A DNA stretch of 64,000 bases, from positions 434,001-498,000 of the forward strand of contig JAIXMG010000022.1 of the NCBI GenBank assembly GCA_025201345.1, read 5' to 3'. This DNA is from Thamnidium elegans (taxonomy: Eukaryota > Mucoromycota > Mucoromycetes > Mucorales > Mucoraceae). Shown in pieces: positions 56,606 to 64,000 of the stretch; position 1 is the stretch's first letter, and each line of letters begins with the position of its first letter. The notes under the pieces are model-generated. The model worked only from the letters and a program-made list of their open reading frames with translations. It was not told the DNA's origin and did no database searches. The translations under genes were made by a program, and so were the position numbers.

Positions 56606-57810
56606 GGCAGTCGAAATTGTATTGAGCCAACATGTTGATAAACAGCTATTACGTATCGTACTACTACTATCTGTTACCATCATATCTGATTGAATCATTT
56701 ATTTAGTCTTCGTCTACTATTTTTTTGACAGGTGTCACTTCTAAATATATTTACACAAACAGCTATAGCCAATGTTCAATTTATTTAGTCGTGGATACCA
56801 CTCAAGCAAATCACTGTTTATTATTGATTGCAAATGGTATGCTAGTTTTTTTTTTCGAGTGTGAGAATAGATTTACTAATGAATCATGTGCTGTAGTACT
56901 TTTTTGTTCGTTAGGTATTTAAACCTTTTCTTTTTTCATCTTTCTCTTTCATAGCTAATATATTTTATTTTATTACTATTTTACCAACAATCTTGTATTA
57001 TTATATTGTATTTCAATAAAATTTTATACAGCTTTAAAACAAGTTGTCCTAAATGGAGATGGAGCTTACTAGACATAAAAGATAATGATCAACAACGACA
57101 AACTCTTATTTAATTTCAGCTAAAGATCTCTTTTTTTTTACTCAGTCATATAAACAAGGGAGATGGTTTCCATCTAGTAACTATTGATAAATGATCATAT
57201 GTTTCCATGGGAATTGTATTTAAATTTTTTATCTTTCTAACTTGCGCAAAGTAAACAAGCCATGCAAAAAAAGGGAAAGTGGTATTAAAGGTTTAATTCC
57301 TTTTTTATATCTTTATAACAACTCGAAAGAGTATGTTCTTGGGTTTTGAATAATTCCCTTTTCGCTTTCTATGATATGGGAAGTAGAAGTTTGAAAATCA
57401 GTGTAGACAGATCAACTTTTCGCACTTACCATTTATATCTTTTTACATGTCAGAAATGACTTATAAAATTGGCGTTTTCCATCAATAAAAATTGTGTATA
57501 ATTTGATTCTTTATCAAAAGGCACAAGTAATAAATACATTTAGTTATTGACAAGTATAAAGCTTTTCAAGAATACTAAGTGTGCGTATCGATATCAAACG
57601 ACAATGCATATTTATTCGTATGTCTAGATCCCCACATTCTTTGATTACTTTTTTTCTGACGATATACGAGAAAGAGAAAGTTCCTCATAGATAGTCTTTC
57701 TATATATTTGCAATTAAACGAAACTTGAGAGATACCGTTTCTTTAAGAAAGCTATCTACGGTTTTGACATTTTTTTATTTTTATTATTGAAATGAGTACA
57801 GATTTAAATT
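56482..57810. other. Intergenic, no gene seen
   Basis: About 1.3 kb between the convergent F-box gene and an acidic-protein gene. It has a T run at 56501-56521 and an A run at 56570-56602. A 65-codon ORF near 56725-56922 has no family resemblance. Confidence 0.45.
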
Positions 57811-58669
57811 CTATACTCTTCTGTTATTATTGTTATGAAGCTGTCCATCATCGAATTCTTCATCATCTTCTTCATCATCATATGCTTCATCTTCGTAGCG
57901 TTCATAATTCATTGGATCGGAATCGTCTGAATCTGCATCGTCTCCCTCTTCGTCGCTAGGTCCATCATCGTCAGGACGCGGGATACGTGTTTCGGGGTCT
58001 AATCGTAAACGATTCATTGTTAAACTCAAATCATCAGCTAAACTTTCGGCTGCTACACTTCCTCTAACTGACTCCATTTTCTTTCTCATATTAGCTAACT
58101 TTATATTGTTTTGTTGTAACTCTTGCAACTTCATTGATTCTTCTAAACTCATCATACGCGCAGTTCGTGTCTATCGATAATTTCAGTATATTATACACTT
58201 CAAAAAAAAAAAAAAAAAAAACTTACGTGTTGTTCGTCTGCATCATGAGCTCTTAGTAAGTTATGAGCATGAACTTCTTGTACATTGTTCGACCTTAAAA
58301 CAGTCTCTCTTCGGACATCAAGTTTTTCATTAAGTGATAAACCAGATACTTTTTCTGTAATACCATTAGCAATAGTGTTTTCGTTATTCATTATCGATTG
58401 TATTTGTGCCAATTTATGTCTTAATTTAGCTCCACCATCAGGTAACTTTAACCCTCTAAAAAAAACCCCAATTGTTATAAATAATATGCCGATTGAATAA
58501 AAAAAAGAAGACAATCTTACGGATTATTCAGCATAATGCTCGTTTTTTCATATAGTTCTGAAAGTTCTTTGGGATCCATATCTTCCAACTTGCGTGTTAA
58601 AGGTTGTGAAAGTCCATCAAGTTGTCGGTTGGTACTACGCCAACCTTTACCATTGAATTGAGTATTCAT
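57811..58669 (-). CDS. Acidic-tailed protein, possibly GRINL1A/Gdown1-like
   Basis: Three exons: 58669-58521, 58455-58227 and 58170-57811, giving 245 residues. The N-terminus has WRSTNRQLDGLSQPLTRKLE then LNNPGLKLPDGGAKLRHKLA, which distantly recalls GRINL1A/Gdown1 (POLR2M), where a LxDKGxK-type motif sits in a similar place. A middle helical part follows, and the C-terminus is strongly acidic with Asp/Glu runs (DDADSDDSD, YDDEEDDEEFDD), common in nuclear proteins. Neither a catalytic motif nor another domain is visible. Gene structure is secure; the family suggestion is weak. Confidence 0.55.
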
Positions 58670-58901
58670 TTTATGTTTTATATTGAAAAAGGAAGTTTTT
58701 TATTTTTATTTGCTTTATAAAAAAAAAAGCCGTCCGCATTACTATTACTTATTTTGGGAGGTTAAAATTCTTTGTATGAGGATCATACTTGTATATAATT
58801 GAATAAAGATGTTATTCATTCTTTCTCTCTCTCTCTCTTTTTTTTTTATTATTATTATGTACATTTATTTTGATTTTTTAATTTTTTTTCTTAGCAATTG
58901 T

Positions 58902-60167
58902 TTACCAATCCAACCAAGTTTTAAAGTATTCACAGTTCATAGGAGAGACGGGACCATCTTCTAAACAAAATGAGAACACAGGACATCTACCACAAGGAGT
59001 TTCAGTCAATGCCTCGGTTGGTAAACGACTAGCGACTTTACGAACAGCTTTATAAGACCATTGTACAGAAGAATCCTCATCATCATCGTCATCATCACTG
59101 AAATCTTCCATACCGGCCATAAAAGGCATCTTTTTCTCGACGACGCCATCATATACCAACACATCCAATAAACTTGTAATATCTTTTACAGATAAATCAA
59201 TAGAAGAAATACGAGATTCGGCAATAAAACGTCTTACTTCAGTAGCAGTAGGATAATGCTCATGATCTGCACTAAACACAGCATCTGTCACACCTTCAGT
59301 ACGAGGAAAACTCTAATATAAAAAGATAATAAATACACACTGAAATTTCAGCAAACTCTCTATTTTCTTACTCTAGAAGTGATATACTTTAAACAAGCAG
59401 CCTTTAAACTATCAATGAAATCAGTATCTAATTCTTGATCTGTATACCAGGCACCACCAGTAACTTCACTGGAAGGAGATAAATTATACAGCATATAAAT
59501 TTTACGTGTAGGATATTTGACATGTTTGACAGCTTTAATTTCTTGACGTTGTTCCAAAGATTTCAAGGTACGGTTCAAGACAATGGTATGAAGGTTGGTC
59601 TTTTTTTTTAACTCTTTAGTCCAGATACCTGTATTAGAAGCTGCTCGAATCATGTTGTAGACAAGACGTGCATCATCATTCAATTTGCTTGCTCTATTTT
59701 GTGTGTGTCAGTCGTGTTAATTAAATAGTTTTGTGCGTGTGTGTGTGAGTGCTTACTTTTCTGCATCTCTTAAATCAATAGCCTTCAGCATATTCTCGCC
59801 ATTAAGTGCAATTACTTCCAAAGTATTCTATATATACAGTTTGGTTAAAAAAAAAAAAGTAACGTTTCACTTTTTTTTAAAATAAAATCACCTTTTTCAA
59901 TAATGCATTCATTGCTAAATAGGACTCTTGCACGTCCATGTCTTCAGGACGATCTGTAAATTTGACACCCTACATATATATTCGACCCTGTTTTTGAGTT
60001 TTTTTTTTTTTTTTTATGTATAAATAAAGTTTATTAAAAAACTTTTTCTAAATGTATACCTTTGGAGAAGAGCGAACAAATTGATAAAACTTCCATTCTG
60101 CTGCGGATAAACCGAAAGGATTTTCACCATTGGCATCAGGGGTGCTATCTGTCATATCAACGTCCAT
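58902..60167 (-). CDS. RPC34: RNA polymerase III subunit RPC6/RPC34
   Basis: Five exons: 60167-60060, 59969-59892, 59827-59757, 59693-59372 and 59312-58902, giving 329 residues. Two winged-helix domains make the N-terminal half: LSAAEWKFYQFVRSSPKGVK, VQESYLAMNALLKK, and the second with MIRAASNTGIWTKELKKKTN and LNRTLKSLEQRQEIKAVKHVK. An acidic linker with a DDDDDDED run follows. The C-terminus carries four cysteines (CGRCPVFSFC and PMNCEYF), matching the 4Fe-4S cluster site of human RPC6 (POLR3F). The subunit belongs to the RPC82-RPC34-RPC31 heterotrimer that helps open Pol III promoters. Intron 3 splits a Lys codon. Confidence 0.93.
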
Positions 60168-60502
60168 AATGTAAGTTGTTAAAAAAACAGTATAATGAGA
60201 GAAAGAGAAAAAAAAAAAATAATAATCAAAAAAAAAAAAAAAAAAATTAGCACTTTTTCATAGTCACACTTTTGAATCAACAATATGAACGTGTAACGCG
60301 AATAATAAGCGTTTAAAAGGGTCTACATAAGAAGGAGAAAGGAGGTATGCTTATTACAATCATCGTCTCTCTTTTTTTTTAAAAAAAAATTGTAGTCAGT
60401 GTTAAAACATTTAAAGTTCAACCAAAAGGAAAGAAAGACGGTATTAAATTTAAAAAATTTATTTATTTACAAAAAAATATATACAAAGAACTATCCGTTT
60501 AA
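60168..60502. promoter_or_regulatory. Intergenic upstream of RPC34
   Basis: About 335 bp between RPC34 and the next gene on the same strand. Contains A runs (60229-60246), a T9A9 block near 60372-60389 and a purine-rich GAGAAAGAGAAA tract. No RNA or ORF. Confidence 0.4.
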
Positions 60503-60820
60503 TTATTCCATGGGATTGGTTTTACCGTCTTGAGGTCGCTTAGCACAATCGTTACCGTGGTGATGATCGCGCTGTAATGTTCCCTTGACAGTTTCCTTCA
60601 TATCGTGTAAAGCAGTTCTGAGCTTGGAGGGATGATCGTCAGTAGTTACGTGAGCGCCTGTAGTGGTATGTGTAGGGTTTAGTTCAGTACCTGAATAAGC
60701 AGTAGTACCTGGTTGTGCACTAGTAGAGCCCATGGCGCTATTGACGTTTCTTGTAGAGGCTTCTTTGGTTAAAAGAGGGTTGACATTGTTAGGAGGATAA
60801 GTAGAGTTCATTGCGTCCAT
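60503..60820 (-). CDS. Small hydrophilic protein of unknown function
   Basis: Single-exon ORF of 105 residues. It is low in hydrophobic residues, starts MDAMNSTYPPNNVNPLLTK, is Thr/Asn/Ser-rich, and contains a short amphipathic stretch LRTALHDMKETVKGTLQRD followed by a His/Asp-rich bend and a Lys/Pro tail. The composition resembles small stress-type fungal proteins with a KxxxHDxKExxKG helix, but no named family is recognised. The codon pattern and the ATG position support a real gene. Confidence 0.55.
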   Translation of the reverse strand: MDAMNSTYPPNNVNPLLTKEASTRNVNSAMGSTSAQPGTTAYSGTELNPTHTTTGAHVTTDDHPSKLRTALHDMKETVKGTLQRDHHHGNDCAKRPQDGKTNPME

Positions 60821-61071
60821 AATTGTTATTTAGAAAAGATATATTTATGATTAAATAAAAAGAAAAAGATAGAAAACTATCTCTTTTTATATCTTTCTTT
60901 GGCGGGTATATAGATGATATCATTAATTCCCTAAAATAGTAATTCCAGTTATGTCATAGCCAATCTATATTTATGACATCAGTTTGAAAAAAAGAACGTG
61001 AAAAGACAGAACAATAACCCTTTGAGCCAACAACAACAAAAAAAAATGCGTCATTCGATAACCTCCTTTTA

Positions 61072-61860
61072 TTAAAGTGTTGCAATTTTTTTACTGCTTG
61101 ATTTCTTTGGTGCTGTAGCTACATAGGCGTACTTTGCATACAAGATAATTTCTACAGTACCGATAAAGAAAGCACCTGCTAAACCCATCAACACTTGCTA
61201 TATACATAATAGAATTAGCAAATAATTAAAGAACAAAACCTTTCTACTTTACCAAACCAACATCTGTCATAATTGTTTTTGAAGCTTTGTATACAGCCAC
61301 ATAAACAGCGACCATTGAAAACAAGATATTAAAAATGGTTGCTATATGACTCTTTACTTCTTTTAATTCATCTGGTTTAATACCCAAATTAAACTTTTGA
61401 TCTTCTGATGTTATTACACTAGATATCATTCTCTTGTAATCTCTTTCTTGTTGTTGATGTCGTAACTTTTCCATGTATGCTTCAAATTCGGGATTCTAAA
61501 AAAAAAACGGTTTACTATATTTAAACTTTTGACACCAAAAAAAAAAAAAAGTTTTTACCTTGGGTTTAATTTCTTTAGGTTCTATATATACACTGGTTCC
61601 TTTAATTAATTCATGAAAGAATACACCATCTAAAATATGCATCAGTAAATATTACCGGAGAGAGAACACAAGAATAAAAATATACCCAAGCAATTTGACA
61701 CATGATGAATCAATTCAACCGAAATACCATGCTGTTTGTTTTCGTCCAACTTTAACTGAGTAATCATCTCGGCTTCTTCCGTATGTCTTTGTAAGAAACT
61801 TGGTTGTTTCATTGCCAACTCTACAGAGTCTTGCATGGCCTTTGTCAAATTTAATTGCAT
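61072..61860 (-). CDS. VMA12: V-ATPase assembly factor VMA12 (TMEM199-like)
   Basis: Four exons: 61860-61686, 61629-61559, 61495-61253 and 61197-61072, giving 204 residues. Cytosolic N-terminal half with KPKNPEFEAYMEKLRHQQQERDY, a family signature of VMA12/TMEM199, and an FHELIKGTSVYIEP segment. Two transmembrane helices follow near the C-terminus (HIATIFNILFSMVAVYVAVYK and LMGLAGAFFIGTVEIILYAKYAY), then a Lys-rich tail. VMA12 with VMA22 and VMA21 assembles the V-ATPase membrane sector in the ER. Last exon reads to TAA at 61072-61074. The protein is close to the usual length for the family. Confidence 0.85.
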
Positions 61861-62002
61861 CGCTTTTAAAAAGTAAAAAAGAAAAAGGGAATTGTTCAAG
61901 TTCCGAATTCCGTGATTTTTTTTTTATTGTTTTCACGCGTTTCAAAAAAAGATTTTTTTTTTTTCGTTCTTTATTCTTTTTTTTAAATATTATATGCAAA
62001 AA

Positions 62003-62329
62003 ATGTCTATATTAATGGGCTCGCTTCAATTAGGCCAAGGTAAAAATAAAGCATATTTTCTAGATTGTATCTTTATTTCTTACAATGTATATAACTAGAC
62101 ATTTCTTGGCATGGAGAGCATGTTTTAACAGGCAAACCATACTTTTTTTTTTGAAGGCGGAAACTATTAGCTGACATTAATAAAAATAGATCTATGTTTA
62201 TATACGGACGAATCAAGTGAACAAAGTCCTGCATTTGACGTTTCATTTCAATTACAGGCAATCATAAACTTGACAGCTGTTAAATTATTCATGTTTAAAC
62301 GAGATCGCTGGCGAGTGTAAAGTATAGTC

Positions 62330-62360
<31 letters not shown>

Positions 62361-63499
62361 TAAGGTTGTGATTTAACACATATCCTATAGAGCAATCATG
62401 GAACAGAGTAACGGGTTAACTAGTTTTTTAGGCCAATTATTTAATGAAGAGGTATGTCATTACACTGCTACATAAAAAAGAAAAATATATTAAATTGCAA
62501 TAAAAAAAAATAGACCAATTTATGTGGCACAACAAAGAAGGCCTTATTAGTGCGAGTGAATAAAACTACAGATACAAAACGTAAATCTATACACCTTTTT
62601 TTATATAAAAAGAGAGAAAGAGAAACTAATATATGTAGTATAGGAACCAATACAACTGGTTACCCATTACCCTCTAAATCCAACATGATCATCTATGGAG
62701 AACGACGAGACTCGAGCCTGTTTATTTACGCACACCCGCTTATTGACGATATGAAATTCCTACCTGTTTACGAAAGTAGTAGTACAACAATGTGTCCTTC
62801 CTGTGACGATCTGAAGAATGACCAAATGGTGCTTGATGAAATCTTTGGTGAAGCATACGCATTTGATTACGATAACCTGGTCTTATCCGCTCAACTGACC
62901 GACCCCACCAATAAACTGACCGAGACAGAGATAGTTGATAAGATCGCGTTTGACCAAAAGGATAAAGTAGAAGGTCGTGATTTAATCGCAGAAGCAAAGA
63001 ATGCAATGCAAGAAAAACAAAAATTGTTAAAAATGAATAGAAAACCTGTTAATCGTATATCTAAATCAAAACCGATTAAACTTAAGCATAAAGCTGAACT
63101 ATCACCTTACGAATCACTCACATTAGAAAAGAAGAACGTAAATATGACGATTTTAATTTTAAAGAAAGTTGCAGTTTGAACTCACCTTTTTTTAAATATG
63201 TATACATGCACACAGATGATAAAAGCTTTAATAAAGGAAACGTTAGACTCACCAGCAAAAGAAGATAAATCTATCAATCAACTGATATACAGCAGCGTTC
63301 GATATATATACGTAAGTTTTGAAAGAAACCTTTATGTGAAATAACTAAACAAAAATTACTCCACTAGCGTAATACCGTCATATCTTCAAGTTCAATAGAC
63401 CAAACTAAATTACGGTGCGTGATAAAAATGCATGCTGATTTTTACAACAATATTGGAAATATTGTTAATTTATTTTATTGCAATAATGAAGAACTGTAA
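62003..63499 (+). CDS. Possible SLD7-like replication initiation protein
   Basis: Seven exons with matching phase: 62003-62039, 62099-62121, 62171-62316, 62391-62451, 62514-63137, 63216-63311 and 63368-63499, giving 372 residues. The N-terminal part is beta-rich (LTLIKIDLCLYTDESSEQ, FDVSFQLQAIINL) and the middle has LLVRVNKTTDTKRKSI, NTTGYPLPSKSNMIIYG. The C-terminal helices (MIKALIKETLDSP, INQLIYSSVRYIY and IKMHADFYNNI) resemble the C-terminal domain of Sld7, the Sld3 partner (cf. MTBP). The early exons are very short and were linked by phase, so they are less certain than exons 5-7. The Sld7 idea is a low-confidence comparison made from memory; a translation-level search would settle it. 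Confidence 0.45.
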
Positions 63500-63743
63500 A
63501 AAAAAAGGGGGGGGGGGAGATGAAAAGGGGAGAGAAAGGAGGAAATGTACACTACTTTTTTTTTTTTTTTTTTTTCTGCTTTTTTTTCTCTTAAAGTATA
63601 CATGTCTATTGAAAAAAAAAAACATGAACAAATAAATTAATCAAGATATATCACAAAAAAGAAAAAAGGATAAAAAAAAAGGCGGGAGAGAAAGAGAAAA
63701 TAATGATATTACAATATTATAAAGAAGAAGAAAAAAAAAGGGA

Positions 63744-64000
63744 TTAAGGATGAGGTTGTTGAAATTGTTGTTGTTGATGTTGCTGTTGTTGTAAGAAATC
63801 TTCACGTCTTGATCTACCTCTTTTAAAGGGTGGTTCATATCCAGTTTCCATATTCATTGATCTTCCCATAAAAGAAATTTCATTTGGTACAATTCTTCTT
63901 TTTCCGTCATTCATAATTGTTTGATTAGTTGCTTGATCCCATAAACCAAGTGGAACATCATGTGTAAATGTGAATTGTGCATGAGGATCAATTTGAAAAG
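63744..64000 (-). CDS. Q-rich protein, C-terminal exon (5' partial)
   Basis: Open minus-strand frame entering from the right edge and ending at TAA 63746-63744. It reads FQIDPHAQFTFTHDVPLGLWD, then KRRIVPNEISFMGRS, YEPPFKRGRSRRED and a Gln/His run ending QQPHP. The composition suggests a disordered nuclear protein. Too little is in the window for a family call. A separate, overlapping 65-codon frame at 63641-63838 is not preferred. Confidence 0.55.
   Translation of the reverse strand, partial: FQIDPHAQFTFTHDVPLGLWDQATNQTIMNDGKRRIVPNEISFMGRSMNMETGYEPPFKRGRSRREDFLQQQQHQQQQFQQPHP

Noticed and set aside
56725..56922. 65-codon plus ORF
   Set aside because: No family, no splice neighbours.
1..64000. 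CRISPR arrays, operons, riboswitches
   Set aside because: Nothing resembling these was seen; the window is eukaryotic nuclear DNA.

Overview
The window is eukaryotic nuclear DNA, most likely from a Mucoromycota fungus (Mucorales-like). The reasons are very AT-rich intergenic and intronic sequence, many short spliceosomal introns (about 40-120 bp, GT...AG), clear fungal orthologues (LSB1/PIN3-type SH3 protein, D-arabinono-1,4-lactone oxidase, SYF1, EAF6) and a relic of a TnpB/Fanzor-like family that I associate with these fungi. The taxonomic call is an inference. Most genes are split by introns, so coordinates below are gene spans; exon borders read from splice consensus and reading phase are given in each entry.

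Layout. 1-1206: a zinc metalloprotease (minus, running off the left edge). 1709-3862: a CRAL-TRIO lipid-binding protein and a small WWE-like protein, convergent. 4288-5491: a GATA factor in eight small exons. 5539-11980: three minus-strand housekeeping genes, SYF1 (splicing), mitochondrial SHMT and mitochondrial ribosomal protein uL15m. 13280-14417: an LSB1/PIN3-like SH3 protein. 14918-17371 is gene-poor and holds two decayed fragments, a TnpB/Fanzor-like C-terminus and a LACTB2-like metallo-beta-lactamase piece. 17372-23458: a tRNA-Val(AAC) gene with a roughly 6 kb non-LTR retrotransposon inserted exactly at its 5' end, flanked by a perfect 15-bp target-site duplication made of the first 15 nt of the tRNA.

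23818-40724 returns to dense genes: mitochondrial phosphate carrier, RNA polymerase I largest subunit, a bacterial-style chorismate mutase-prephenate dehydratase P-protein, D-arabinono-1,4-lactone oxidase, an unknown small protein, an ACOT13-like thioesterase, a WHI5/NRM1-like protein and AP-1 gamma-adaptin. 41928-42000 is tRNA-Thr(AGT). 42905-43647 is EAF6 (NuA4 subunit). 44628-49550 is a 1517-residue fusion of a fatty acyl-CoA reductase with a PlsB/GNPAT-type acyltransferase whose catalytic histidine is replaced by serine. 49849-64000 holds CCT8, an unknown basic-tailed protein, an F-box protein, an acidic nuclear-looking protein, RPC34 (Pol III), a small unknown, VMA12 (V-ATPase assembly), a possible SLD7-like gene and the 3' end of a Q-rich gene.

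The genes are not operonic; they are independent units involved in transcription and splicing, one-carbon and aromatic amino acid metabolism, mitochondria, vesicle traffic and lipid metabolism. The most notable items are the tRNA-abutting retrotransposon with its unusual ORF1, the FAR-acyltransferase fusion, the fused P-protein, and the two decayed fragments.
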